Source: Brasilonema angustatum HA4187-MV1
Lineage (GTDB): Bacteria > Cyanobacteriota > Cyanobacteriia > Cyanobacteriales > Nostocaceae
Direction: 5' to 3'
NCBI GenBank assembly: GCA_019359695.1
Contig: JAHHGV010000031.1
Span: 1-64,000, forward strand
Length of the DNA: 64,000 bases
The notes beneath the pieces were generated by a model. That model did not search any database. It saw only the letters and a list, made by a program, of their open reading frames with translations, and had not been told where the DNA came from. The translations under genes and the position numbers were made by a program. This document shows, piece after piece, positions 1 to 8,779 of the stretch (position 1 is its first letter; each line of letters starts with the position of its first letter).

Positions 1-29
1 TAAATAGCAATTGTTTCATTTAACATAGA

Positions 30-62
30 CCCCTCCAATTTTTTACCTGGAGGGGATTTTAT
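30..62 (+). terminator. Rho-independent terminator of a gene left of the window
   Basis: An 8-bp GC-rich stem (CCCCTCCA at 30-37 with TGGAGGGG at 48-55) is followed by a T-rich stretch. It would end a plus-strand transcript whose gene lies outside the window. Confidence 0.6.
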
Positions 63-377
63 TGCTTAAGTGACCATACGCGATACCCCTGCGCGCAGCG
101 CAGGGAGGTAACTAGCAACTTGGGTTATTAATACCGACTTACTATGCTCGATAGTAAAGATAAAGACGCCGTATTCCTAAAATTAAGCGCTCTTCTTTAC
201 CTTTTTAATCCAGAGCATTCTCACGGCGGATGTGACCTTGATAACTCCAAAGCAAGAACGCTGGGGTGAAAATAGTTTTCGGTCTGAGTACCACAAACTG
301 GTAGACTAATTTAACAGCCTATGATTAATGAGTATAAGGGTTTATAACTCAGCGTTAACTGTTAACTACTGAAACTT
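63..377. other. Intergenic region
   Basis: No convincing gene. One tight GC hairpin is visible at 87-105 (CCCTGCGC, 3-nt loop, GCGCAGGG). Nothing else stands out. Confidence 0.5.
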
Positions 378-1022
378 TTAATACATATCATCATATTCTT
401 GTGCTTCAACTCGTCTTTCGGTACGAGGGGGGAGAAATTCAGCGCGACGTACAGGGGCAAGGGGTGGAGTGGGACCGTTATAGGGATGAATAACTTGTAC
501 GGTACGAGTGGGACGCTCTTTTGGTGAGAACAAAGCCAAGACACCAGCGACCACAATACCACCACCTATCGTGAGAGTTATGCCTCCTACTGCCCAAACA
601 GCAGGAGAAGACCACCAGCGATTTTCAGACTGGTGCTGTAACTGGGCTGCATTTTGTTGTTGGTTTTGTTGATTTAATTGGACTTGGTAGTTATAAACTT
701 GTTGGATTTGGGACTGGAGTTGTTGAACTTGGGTTTTGAGACCATTGTTTTCATTCTTGAGTCCTTCATTTTCCATCTTCAGTCGTTCCGTCTGTACACG
801 CATTTCTTCGTTGTTTGGATTGACTGGCACTGGATTAGGATATGGCTGCCCAGCATAAGTTGCAGTTGGCGGTATGACTGTTGAAGGTGCTACCACAGCT
901 GGTGGTAGTTGTGAGCCAACTGTGTAGTTAGGTAGAGGGTTTCCTCCTGCTCCCTTTAATAACACGAGAGCCGCTAGCCCAGCGACGGCGACTCCGCCGA
1001 TAAATGCCATGCTCTCACTCAT
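378..1022 (-). CDS. Hypothetical two-helix membrane protein with coiled coil
   Basis: A 214-residue protein of unknown function. It has an N-terminal hydrophobic segment (about residues 6-25, small residues and leucine), a proline-rich linker, a coiled coil rich in E, K, N and Q (about 73-130), a second hydrophobic segment (about 140-165, glycine-rich), and an Arg/Pro-rich tail ending in acidic residues. The layout suggests a membrane-anchored scaffold with a coiled coil between two membrane segments. No catalytic motif is seen. It stands alone, with long non-coding stretches on both sides. Family not recognised. Confidence 0.65.
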   Translation of the reverse strand: MSESMAFIGGVAVAGLAALVLLKGAGGNPLPNYTVGSQLPPAVVAPSTVIPPTATYAGQPYPNPVPVNPNNEEMRVQTERLKMENEGLKNENNGLKTQVQQLQSQIQQVYNYQVQLNQQNQQQNAAQLQHQSENRWWSSPAVWAVGGITLTIGGGIVVAGVLALFSPKERPTRTVQVIHPYNGPTPPLAPVRRAEFLPPRTERRVEAQEYDDMY

Positions 1023-1893
1023 CGCCTTTTCCTCTAGACTGCCACGAAACTACAATAATTAATACCTGACACTCTCTCACACTCATCATAAAACTTTTAC
1101 CCTACTGGTTACATCATACATACCCAAATTATCAGTCATGGAATAGAATCGTTTTTTACCATCTGACCACTCGATATCTGCTTTATATATTCAAGACGAT
1201 ATCGATGAAATTGTCTACCAAGGAAAGTAACAAAACCCCCTTGTTAAACTTTTTTAATCTACTTCGCTTAACTTAACCAGGTTTAACTTATTAAGCATAT
1301 ATCAAGTTGTTGTTATCCCTGCTTTGAGACAAATTATTGGTGGTGATGTATTGTAATGATTCTGAGGCTGTAACTGAGCAGGTTATGCGTCGCCAGTATC
1401 ATTCCTATACAGGACTACCAAATTATTTTGTCCGCAACGGCGCACCGCCCGTTATGAATAAAAGAAACACCCTTTCCCTTCTTCAGTGTTAAGCGTTAAG
1501 CCTTAAGCGTGTTTCTTAGGAGCAGGGGCACTGGCGGCGCGCCACCCGCTACGAATGAAAGAAACACCTTTTTCACGCCAGATACCTACGGAGGGAGACC
1601 CTCATCAAGTACTGGCTCCCCTATACTCTTACACCCCCGTGTTTCTTAAAAGCGACCCACAGGCAGCGTAGCACTCATTATGGATGAAAGAAACACTCTT
1701 TCTCTTACATCCCTACACCCTGTGTTTATCGAGAGCAACTTGAACCCACAGGATCGAAAGCTTAAGTCTGGCGACTTGAGAAGGGGGCTGCGCTTAATAT
1801 TTTCTGTTCAAAACGGTCACACAGCAACTGAGATAGTTGTGATTAGGAGCTACTGCGCCAATAGTAGCTCCTAATGAAGGACAAAGAACAAAT
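1023..1893. other. Long intergenic region with tandem repeat copies
   Basis: Between the membrane-protein gene and the DUF3007 gene, which are both on the minus strand. The part from about 1438 to 1730 holds three consecutive copies of a dispersed repeat (separate entry). Short open frames here run through the repeats and are not credible. The rest is AT-rich without recognisable genes. Confidence 0.6.
1439..1730 (+). repeat. Three tandem copies of a dispersed GAAAGAAACAC...GTGTTTCTT repeat
   Basis: Copies span about 1439-1518, 1536-1648 and 1662-1730. Each has a GC-rich start (GGCgGCGc.cCACCCG type), then a form of TACGAATGAAAGAAACACC, a variable middle and the inverse end GTGTTTCTTA (GTGTTTATC in the third), so the ends can form a stem (AAGAAACAC with GTGTTTCTT). 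A fourth copy lies at 21445-21517. This is a dispersed intergenic repeat family able to form a hairpin. Confidence 0.65.
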
Positions 1894-2202
1894 TTACACC
1901 TGGGATTGTTCCTGTTCTATTTCGGCTTGAATTTTTGCGAGTTCTTCGGGAGTAAGTTCTTCCAAGCGCTTCTGCAAATAGGCTTCTTCATATTGTTCCC
2001 GTTGTTTGTGGTAGGTCATTTTTTTTCCCACCGCACGGAAACCATAGCTCAACAACCAGGCAATCAAACCAACAAATAATAAGACTTGGCTCCAAATACC
2101 AGCTTTCGAGCTATCTATGCCTATTAGTTTCAGTAAGACATATGCCAAGCCGCCTGCAACAAAAATGCCAAAGCCAATTCCGATAGCATCAATGCGTCGC
2201 AT
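1894..2202 (-). CDS. DUF3007 family membrane protein
   Basis: 102 residues. Two N-terminal membrane segments (about 7-27 and 36-53) are followed by a charged helical tail containing KRLEELTPEELAKIQAEIE. This matches the cyanobacterial DUF3007 family as I remember it. It lies 24 bp downstream of ndhL on the same strand, an arrangement common in cyanobacteria, so the two are likely co-transcribed. A role tied to the NDH-1 complex or thylakoid membrane can be guessed only from the linkage. Confidence 0.75.
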   Translation of the reverse strand: MRRIDAIGIGFGIFVAGGLAYVLLKLIGIDSSKAGIWSQVLLFVGLIAWLLSYGFRAVGKKMTYHKQREQYEEAYLQKRLEELTPEELAKIQAEIEQEQSQV

Positions 2203-2226
2203 GAGAGTTATGACCTACCAATTTCG

Positions 2227-2439
2227 TTAAACTTCAATTTGTCGCGGTCGGGGTCGCAAGTTTACAAACGGCGACAGGAGCAACAAACCTGGAAAGAAGA
2301 AGAATACTAAAAAGTACATGAAGGCACGTTCCACAGAGCTAACCACATACCACCGTAAGTTTAAGTAAAACAGGACAGCGGCTGGTACGACCAAAAGATA
2401 AGCTCCAGCTAAAATCAGATACAGTAGCGCTACAACCAT
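2227..2439 (-). CDS. ndhL: NAD(P)H-quinone oxidoreductase subunit L
   Basis: NdhL is a small membrane subunit of the cyanobacterial/chloroplast NDH-1 complex, which works in cyclic electron flow, respiration and CO2 uptake at the thylakoid. The 70-residue product has two hydrophobic stretches and the family's typical [20 protein letters not shown] core, ending in RPRPRQIEV. The frame is open for 57 more codons upstream, but that extension has no NdhL similarity and would make the protein too long. The ATG at 2437-2439 gives the usual family length. A DUF3007 gene follows directly. Confidence 0.92.
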   Translation of the reverse strand: MVVALLYLILAGAYLLVVPAAVLFYLNLRWYVVSSVERAFMYFLVFFFFPGLLLLSPFVNLRPRPRQIEV

Positions 2440-2912
2440 AATTTCTTGGCTCTCAGTAGAAAAGACCTGTTGGTGGATCTGTTTTCCATGATAGGCTGAA
2501 TGCCTTGGCTGTTGGAAGTATTGTTGCCCTAGTGGAGGAATTAAGATTGAATAATAAAGATTTAAAAAATTACTTCCATCTTTACTTTTATTTTTTGATC
2601 TATTTTCCAAAAATTATGCTAAAGTAAACAACCAGTGCTGTACAACGCACACGAGAAATGCTTGAGCAAACATCTGTAATGCTAAGCGCGCTACTTTGAG
2701 GGTAACTCGAAGGTCGGCGACTAGCGAACCCAAAAGGTGCGGCAACGAAAGTAAGAGCCAAGTTAGAATAACCTAAAAGCTCGATTTCGACTCAAGAATC
2801 TCAAATTTTCCAGTGTAAAAGTGCAAAATTGGACAAATAACACATTTAATGCTGGAATAGATGAGGAGGTTCTTTATTACCTCCACAAAACAACTGACTC
2901 CCAAACATGTCA
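2440..2912. other. Intergenic region upstream of ndhL and trnL
   Basis: Non-coding region shared by divergent ndhL (minus) and the tRNA-Leu gene (plus), so both promoters should lie here. No clear operator or RNA was recognised. Confidence 0.5.
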
Positions 2913-3297
2913 GGGGGTGTGGCGGAATGGTAGACGCTACGGACTTAGATAACTGAGCCTTGATGGAGAAATCCAACAAGTGACTGCTCTCAAATTCAGG
3001 GAAACCTAAATCTGATAACAGATATGGCAATCCTGAGCCAAGCCAAATTTGTCTTTTTTCTTTCGTTTTTAGTTAATTGTTACTAGCAAATGACTAAGGA
3101 CAAATGATTAATGACCAATGCGGAAGGTGCAGAGACTCGACGGGAGCTACCCTAACGTAAAGTCGAGGGTAAAGGGAGAGTCCAATTCTCAAAGCCTTAT
3201 CGGGTTATTGAACCAACTAGGCAGTAGTGAAAGCTGCGAGAGAATGAAAATCCGTTGACCCTAAACGGTCGTGTGGGTTCAAGTCCCTCCACCCCCA
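2913..3297 (+). tRNA. trnL-UAA: tRNA-Leu(UAA), split by a group I intron
   Basis: Exon 1 (2913-2946) begins GGGGGTG and exon 2 (3247-3297) ends CACCCCC plus A, giving a perfect 7-bp acceptor stem. Joining the exons makes the anticodon arm ACGGA-CTTAAAA-TCCGT with anticodon TAA, a long variable arm (GACC/GGTC) and a TTCAAGT T-loop. The T stem has one T-T mismatch (GTGGG against CCCTC). No CCA is encoded. The intron sits between anticodon bases U34 and A35, the conserved position for cyanobacteria and chloroplasts. Confidence 0.95.
2947..3246 (+). ncRNA. Group I intron in tRNA-Leu(UAA)
   Basis: A 300-nt insert starting AGATAACTGAGCC and ending in G (3246), with core elements such as GACGGGAGCTACCCTAACG and AGTCGAGGGTAAAGGGAGAG. 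These are hallmarks of the cyanobacterial trnL self-splicing intron. The middle part (about 3010-3120) is AT-rich and low-complexity, which fits the variable peripheral loop of this family. No homing endonuclease frame is present. Confidence 0.93.
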
Positions 3298-3460
3298 TTC
3301 AAAATTCAAAATTCCAAGTTCAGAATTCCAAGTTCAGAATTCAGAATACTCCTTAGGGATAGGCTAGGCATAGTTTGTAGCTTATCTCTAGGGAGATCTG
3401 AGATTCAGAATAAAAAAATAATCCAAGAATAAAATGGTGCTGGCTCCTCAAAACTGAGGA

Positions 3461-4375
3461 CTATAAGAGGCGTTCGTCGATCCAAGATAAGCCAGCACCA
3501 GCAGTTTCAGCGAAAATACTCACCAGACGATACAAACCAGTTGCGCTTAGAACTACGGCAGTTGGAAAATGTTGTTGCAAGAGTGCGATCGCTGTGGCTT
3601 CAAATACCCCTAAGCCACCAGGTGCTCCTGGAACCACTAACCCTAGTAACCACGCAAAACTAAAAGCACCAACTAATAAAGGAATTTGACTAAAGTTTAA
3701 AGGACTCAAGGCAAATAAAGTTAATATAAACCCTGCGCTGCGTAGTCCCAAAAAGCCTAATTCTCCTATCAAAGGTCGTAGGGGATATCGTTCTAGACTC
3801 CAGCTAACTCCTTGCTGGGTGTTGGAAGCAGATTTTTTTACCTTTATACGCTGCAAGAGGTGAGTCGCTCTATTCAAAAATTTGGGATGTAAAACACAAA
3901 GCACTCCTAACAAACCCAGTAGTTGTAGGATGAGTTGAATGATGGTAGTTTTTTCGGTTAGAAATTGGCTAGTGAGTAGAACAACAATTAAAGCTGCTGC
4001 TGCCATCAGTAGAGGTTCTAGCAATACACTAAGAGTTGCTGCACCTGGAGAAACATTTGCATTTTTTGCTGCTATAATTCTTCCGTAGTAATGCCAGATA
4101 TTACCTGGTATGTACTTGGCAAGATTTGTTTTGAGGTAAACTTGAATAAACTCGAAAGAGTGGACTGGTTGATTTAACTCTCGAAGAACCCAAGTCCATA
4201 CCCAACCAGCCCAAGTGTGTGCTACCAATGTGATACCTGTGGCGATCGCCAGGATTGCCCATCCCACTGCGTCAATATGGATGGTAGCGACTTCTTGCCA
4301 GTTATCTTTAAAGGCTTTTACCAGAAAAAATAAGGTTCCACCTAAAATTAGCCAGCGTAAAGTTTGCTTGATCAT
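3461..4375 (-). CDS. LPG-synthase-type (UPF0104/YbhN-like) integral membrane protein
   Basis: 304 residues with about eight hydrophobic segments. It carries family signatures such as LKTNLAKYIPGNIWHYYGR in the middle and VPGAPGGLGVFEATAIALL near the C terminus, typical of the lysylphosphatidylglycerol-synthase transmembrane domain superfamily. There is no soluble aminoacyl-transferase domain, so it is not a full MprF. A lipid-flipping or lipid-handling role is inference from the superfamily. It is a single gene, with the trnL gene to its left and a long AT-rich region to its right. Confidence 0.8.
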   Translation of the reverse strand: MIKQTLRWLILGGTLFFLVKAFKDNWQEVATIHIDAVGWAILAIATGITLVAHTWAGWVWTWVLRELNQPVHSFEFIQVYLKTNLAKYIPGNIWHYYGRIIAAKNANVSPGAATLSVLLEPLLMAAAALIVVLLTSQFLTEKTTIIQLILQLLGLLGVLCVLHPKFLNRATHLLQRIKVKKSASNTQQGVSWSLERYPLRPLIGELGFLGLRSAGFILTLFALSPLNFSQIPLLVGAFSFAWLLGLVVPGAPGGLGVFEATAIALLQQHFPTAVVLSATGLYRLVSIFAETAGAGLSWIDERLL

Positions 4376-5344
4376 TTTGGTAATTTACTTTATGTAGCAG
4401 GGAACGCTTAACGCTTAACGCTTAACAGGCGTGTGATTGTCTGCTGGTGTCAGTATTTTTTCATTAGTTCATGTCCTAATCTACCTGACTACTCTTATAA
4501 CTTTGCTCACAGACTGACTACATAAAATCATATGGTATCTTAGCTATGTGTACCAGTATTTCCCGCACAACTTGTGAAAGCTTTTGTTGAGATATTTAGC
4601 TTTTTTGACTAAAATTTATATAAGAAAAAATAAGTTATTTTTTACTTTTAAGTTTTTCACTGTTTTATTTGTCTAATTAGATAAAAACTATATTATCTGA
4701 TGATATCGCAGCTATTTTAGCTTCTTAAACTTAGCTGATTTTAATATAAAAAGCATTAATTAATTTGCAAATCAAAGCATCTTATTTTTTATCTCATTTA
4801 GCATAATTTGGTAACTAAATATTCATACATTCATAAAATGAGACAAAATTAACACCTGCAAATCAGATGCTAATTATGATAACTGATATACCTCTAAAGT
4901 TAGACAAAGACAGTAATAAAATGTGACTTTTGCTAGAGGCATTGTTTGTTTTTCTCTTTGTAATCTTATGAAGAAATCGTTGCTCAAATATTAAGAAAGT
5001 ATTTTTCTTGTTTGTAGTTGACGGGAGGAATAGGTGAATAGTTTAACTTAATTTTATAAAAAAACTGCGGCTGCGCCAGATTGTGATAGTGTTTTTAGCT
5101 GGGCTGTTATTGATCTGACTTTTCACCTGAAGTTCTCAAACTACCAAACAGCGTAGTTTTTTTCACAACATTATTGCTAATAGTGTTTGATTAATGAGAA
5201 TAAGTGACGGAAAAATCAGGTTTTAGAAAGCGCCCAAAATAACCTTTTCCACATGTCGTGAAAAGTCACGTTGTTGATAAGCTAATACGCAGTTAGTTCT
5301 TGGTTAATGTTAAACTTTGTCATACAAGCAAAAGGAGTCGCACT
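4376..5344. other. Long AT-rich intergenic region
   Basis: Almost 1 kb with no credible gene. Just past the membrane-protein start there is a tandem CGCTTAA-type heptamer (about 4406-4425). A hairpin with a T tract (5138-5163) could end a short plus-strand transcript. The last 100 bp carry the promoter and RBS of the lipoprotein gene. An sRNA or a long 5' leader is possible but unproven. Confidence 0.5.
5138..5163 (+). terminator. Candidate intrinsic terminator inside the intergenic region
   Basis: AAACTAC (5138-5144), 8-nt loop, GTAGTTT (5153-5159), followed by T residues to 5163. No gene precedes it on the plus strand, so it may end an untranslated RNA or be chance. Confidence 0.35.
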
Positions 5345-6037
5345 GTGAAAAAAATCGTTGCACTGTTCAAAAACATTCGCCCAATCAAACTTATAACAGT
5401 TTTTGTGGCGGGAATGATACTGTTTATTACACAAGCTTGTAGTTCTGTAGCTGCAACAGCGCCTCGTCAAACTGTAGGAGACCAATCTGCACCTCCTAAT
5501 TCTGAAACATATGTTCCAAAAGGAGCCAATGTAAATTCTGGCTCTGAAGGCGGGATGAATAACTTTAGCGATCTTGATCCCAGAACCAGTGAAGGTAAAT
5601 TCAAAGCTGAAGCTGAGGCTCTCAAAAAAAATGCGGAAAAAAACATCCAGAACAGCTCGAGTGATGCAGGAGAAAATATTCGCCGCGTAGGTGAAGATGC
5701 AGGAAAAGTAGGCAAAAATATTCAGAAAGAAACTGGAAAGATCACAGAAAAAGTTCAGAGTGGGGCTGAGAACTTTGCTGAAGGAACCAAGCGAGGTATT
5801 GAAAATATCAAAGAAAACGCCAGCGATGCTGCTCAGGGTACAGCAAAAACTGCTCAACGTTCTGCTGAAAACACAAAGATAAGTGCTCAGCGTGCCGCAG
5901 AAGATGCTGGCAATGCAGTGGACAAAAAGTTAACAGATGCCAAGACCACTGCTGATGATAAAACTCAAGAGGCGGCCAAAAACACTGGTAACATCTTGGA
6001 AAAGGCTGGTAATGCCATCAAAGATGCTGTTAATTAA
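5345..6037 (+). CDS. Secreted lipoprotein with LEA/apolipoprotein-like amphipathic helix repeats
   Basis: 230 residues from the GTG at 5345, preceded by a good AAAGGAG ribosome site; the ATG frame at 5300 lacks one. The N terminus is a lipoprotein signal: basic KKIVALFKNIRPIK, a hydrophobic core and a lipobox ending ITQAC. The mature part is low in hydrophobic residues, rich in A, K, E, N and G, and built from repeating helical units (NIKENASDAAQGTAKTAQRS type) like LEA or stress-associated proteins. A role in envelope or desiccation stress is an inference. It is monocistronic, with a strong terminator 58 bp downstream. An antisense open frame of similar length exists but looks like a shadow. 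Confidence 0.75.
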   Translation: MKKIVALFKNIRPIKLITVFVAGMILFITQACSSVAATAPRQTVGDQSAPPNSETYVPKGANVNSGSEGGMNNFSDLDPRTSEGKFKAEAEALKKNAEKNIQNSSSDAGENIRRVGEDAGKVGKNIQKETGKITEKVQSGAENFAEGTKRGIENIKENASDAAQGTAKTAQRSAENTKISAQRAAEDAGNAVDKKLTDAKTTADDKTQEAAKNTGNILEKAGNAIKDAVN

Positions 6038-6094
6038 TTAGCTAATAGCCTGTTGTTATTTGCTCATAACTTTCAGTCTGTGAGCAGATGAACC

Positions 6095-6118
6095 AAGCCC
6101 GCATAGGCGGGCTTTTTT
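6095..6118 (+). terminator. Rho-independent terminator after the LEA-like lipoprotein gene
   Basis: AAGCCCGC, 4-nt loop, GCGGGCTT followed by TTTT. It sits between the plus-strand lipoprotein gene and the convergent larC gene. Confidence 0.85.
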
Positions 6119-6136
6119 GCTGTCGTGTTAAACAGA

Positions 6137-7498
6137 CTAGAGAAATTCACCGCCAATAGCTGTTGCTGTTTGCGCGTACCAATTCTGTAGCCCTAGCCGC
6201 TGAATTTCTCGCCAAGGAATATTGTGTTTTCGCGCAAGTTCTGCACAGTCTTCATATTCTGGTTGGACGTTAGTTATCGCTTTTTTGTTTGCTTGTCCTG
6301 TCCATGCTACCTTGACGCGCACAACACCGTATTCAGTTTCCACTTGTTGAATTTCTCGTTGGAGAGTGGTGCGTTGCTGAGTTGAGCGACGAATTCCTAA
6401 AGTGGTGGTTTCGCGAAACAAAACAGCTTCACAGTTGTGTAGATTTTCTGGATGACAAATCACACTCAGCAAAATTCCTGGGCGAGATTTTTTCATGCCT
6501 AAAGACTGGGTAAAGACATCTAAAGCACCTGCGGCAAATAATGCCTCAAACACATAACCTATAGCCTGTGGACTTAAGTCATCAATTTGGGTTTCTAAAA
6601 CACAGACAGTTTCCAAAGCTGGACTAGCATCACTGGCAATGAATTTTGTTGCGGATGAATTATCTGTGAAACCCACAGTTAATTTATCTGTGACATTCGT
6701 TGCCCCATTTATTGCTAAATTTGTTGCTTCACCTAACCATAGGCGTAGAATATTAGCAATAGGTAAATGAATTGAACCAGCACCCAGTCCTACTTGTTTG
6801 ATGGTCATTGGAGGTGGAGAACCAAAGTCTACAGCAAGAGTTGTTGCGATCGCAGCTCCTGTTGGTGTGACCATTTCCCGTTCGATAGCGTTACTATAAA
6901 CTGGACAGCCGCGCATTTCCCATAACTTCAAGACTGCTGGTACTGGTACAGCCATTTGCCCGTGCGCAGCTCGAACTGTTCCCCCACCAGTAGGTAGCGG
7001 CGAGCAGAATAATAAAGGTAATCCTTGATCATTGCTCTCGATACCCAACCAATCTAAACCCAAACAAGTGCCAACAATATCGACAATGGCATCAACAGCA
7101 CCCACTTCATGAAAATGAACTTTTTCTGGCGCAATACCGTGTACTGCCCCTTCTGCGACTGCTAGCTGTTGGAATACTGCCAAACTCCAAGCTTCTGCTC
7201 GTGATGGTAACCCAGCTTTTTGAATCATCCGCTCAATTTCTGGCAAGTGGCGTCCGTGATGGTGATTGTGTTCATGATGGTGGTGATGATGGTGGTCTAC
7301 TAAATCCACATGAACTTTGGTAGCCTGTTGAGTATTACGGTGAACAAATTCTGCTCTCAATTGATACTCATGCTCAATCCCTAACCCGTTGAGCTTTTCG
7401 GTTAAATACTCTAAAGGAACACCCAAACTAACCACAGATCCCAGGCACATATCACCGGAAATTCCTGTGGGACATTGAAGATACGCAATTTTAGTCAT
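6137..7498 (-). CDS. larC: Nickel pincer cofactor biosynthesis protein LarC
   Basis: LarC inserts nickel into the pyridinium dithiodicarboxylate precursor to finish the nickel pincer nucleotide used by lactate racemase-type enzymes. The 453-residue protein begins with PTGISGDMCLG, typical of the family (formerly DUF111), and has a histidine run near residues 68-84 (seven His, then HEHNHHHGRH) suited to nickel binding. HFHEVGAVDAIVDIVG follows, and the C-terminal half includes ETQIDDLSPQAIGYVFE. No larB, larE or larA lies nearby, so its client enzyme is unknown here. The start ATG is immediately followed by family sequence. Confidence 0.9.
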   Translation of the reverse strand: MTKIAYLQCPTGISGDMCLGSVVSLGVPLEYLTEKLNGLGIEHEYQLRAEFVHRNTQQATKVHVDLVDHHHHHHHEHNHHHGRHLPEIERMIQKAGLPSRAEAWSLAVFQQLAVAEGAVHGIAPEKVHFHEVGAVDAIVDIVGTCLGLDWLGIESNDQGLPLLFCSPLPTGGGTVRAAHGQMAVPVPAVLKLWEMRGCPVYSNAIEREMVTPTGAAIATTLAVDFGSPPPMTIKQVGLGAGSIHLPIANILRLWLGEATNLAINGATNVTDKLTVGFTDNSSATKFIASDASPALETVCVLETQIDDLSPQAIGYVFEALFAAGALDVFTQSLGMKKSRPGILLSVICHPENLHNCEAVLFRETTTLGIRRSTQQRTTLQREIQQVETEYGVVRVKVAWTGQANKKAITNVQPEYEDCAELARKHNIPWREIQRLGLQNWYAQTATAIGGEFL

Positions 7499-7732
7499 AA
7501 TGAGTCAAACAATTTTGGATTAGGAATTTTGGATTTTGGATAAAATAATTGATTCCACGAACCGATGTGGGGGCTTGTACCCAACATTCAATTCTGTAGA
7601 CTGCAAGGCCGCAGCCCGTTCTGCGTTCTAAGTGCTTTTTTCCGTCATTAATTATTAATTGTTTGTTAGTTGCGAGTTGTTAAGTGCTAAAAATACCACT
7701 AACGATTAACTACTGGTCTTTTTTTTATTTCT

Positions 7733-8395
7733 ATGGCAAAAATTTTTCAAGTTCATCCTGATAATCCCCAAGTCCGGCGTATAGAGGAAATACAAGCACA
7801 ACTGCAACGTGGCGCAGTGATGCTTTATCCTACGGATACAGTTTATGCTATTGGTTGTGATTTAAATGCTAAATCAGCAGTGGAGCGAGTAAGACAAATA
7901 AAACAGTTGGCAAATGATAAACCACTGACATTTTTATGTCCCTCGCTTTCTAATGTTGCCACTTATGCTTATGTAAGCGATAATGCTTATCGGATGATGA
8001 AAAGCTTAATTCCAGGACCGTATACGTTTTTGTTACCTGCAACAAAGTTGGTGCCACGACTGGTACAAAATCCGAAGCGGAAGACCACTGGAATTAGAGT
8101 GCCAAATCATACTATGTGTATAGCTTTATTGTCAGCGCTGGCAAACCCAATTATTTCGACTTCAGCACATTTACCACCTAATGATGATATAGATGATGAG
8201 TATAATGACAAACAAGCACAAGCTTACCTAACCCGAATAGAATTATTTGACCGTTTGGACAAATTGGTAGATGTGATTGTGGACACTGGGGAGGAACCCA
8301 AATATGAAGTTTCTACTATATTAGATATGACAGGAGAAATACCAACGATAGTGCGGCAAGGTTTAGGCTGGGAAAAAGTCGCTGCATGGGTATAA
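7733..8395 (+). CDS. L-threonylcarbamoyladenylate synthase family protein (YrdC/Sua5/YciO)
   Basis: 220 residues with the YrdC-fold signatures LYPTDTVYAIGCD (about 31-43), PGPYTFLLPA (about 94-103), TGIRVPNH and ISTSAHLPP. Members make threonylcarbamoyl-AMP for the t6A37 modification of ANN-decoding tRNAs; YciO-type members have a less certain role. The length (about 210-220) without the Sua5 C-terminal domain fits the short YrdC/YciO type. Cyanobacteria often have more than one copy, so I do not assign tsaC. Confidence 0.82.
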   Translation: MAKIFQVHPDNPQVRRIEEIQAQLQRGAVMLYPTDTVYAIGCDLNAKSAVERVRQIKQLANDKPLTFLCPSLSNVATYAYVSDNAYRMMKSLIPGPYTFLLPATKLVPRLVQNPKRKTTGIRVPNHTMCIALLSALANPIISTSAHLPPNDDIDDEYNDKQAQAYLTRIELFDRLDKLVDVIVDTGEEPKYEVSTILDMTGEIPTIVRQGLGWEKVAAWV

Positions 8396-8779
8396 AAGTA
8401 TAAATATTTAACTTCACGCCCCCAGTTGTCAATTCCATAAAACAGAGTAGAAATGACTCCAGTTTTTAGATTGTCATACCTACAAGATTGGGATTAGGTA
8501 TGATTTGAAGTGTGAAAAATCTTGGTGCAGTAAGGGTTTGGGGTACTTGGGAATCATGACGGATATCCATGTATCTGTCGCTTTTTAGTGGTTTGTAAAA
8601 AAACCGACACACCGCTAATACTGTAACTTTTTCGGTTGTTTTACAGTCATATTGTGTGAACAATTCTGACGGCGACTCTTGATGGATAAAAACCATGAAA
8701 GAGATTTGCTTACTGGGGCGTGCCTTGGTAGTGCTGTCTAAGTATTGTTGTACGGTGCAATACCAATTCTAGAAAAGTC
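8396..8779. other. Intergenic region upstream of the hetZ-family gene
   Basis: Contains only a 76-codon minus-strand open frame (8466-8696) with no recognisable features, which I do not accept as a gene. It must hold the promoter of the hetZ-family gene. No clear -10 element or DIF-like motif was recognised. Confidence 0.45.

Noticed and set aside
1680-1874. 64-codon open frame in the tandem repeat region
   Set aside because: It begins inside a dispersed repeat copy and has no recognisable features or ribosome site.
5282-5857. 191-codon minus-strand open frame antisense to the LEA-like lipoprotein gene
   Set aside because: It is Ser/Phe/Cys-rich, as expected for the antisense of an A/K/E-rich gene, and has no ribosome site. 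The plus-strand gene has a lipobox, RBS and terminator.
8466-8696. 76-codon minus-strand open frame upstream of the hetZ-family gene
   Set aside because: No ribosome site, no conserved pattern, and it lies in the likely hetZ-family promoter region.
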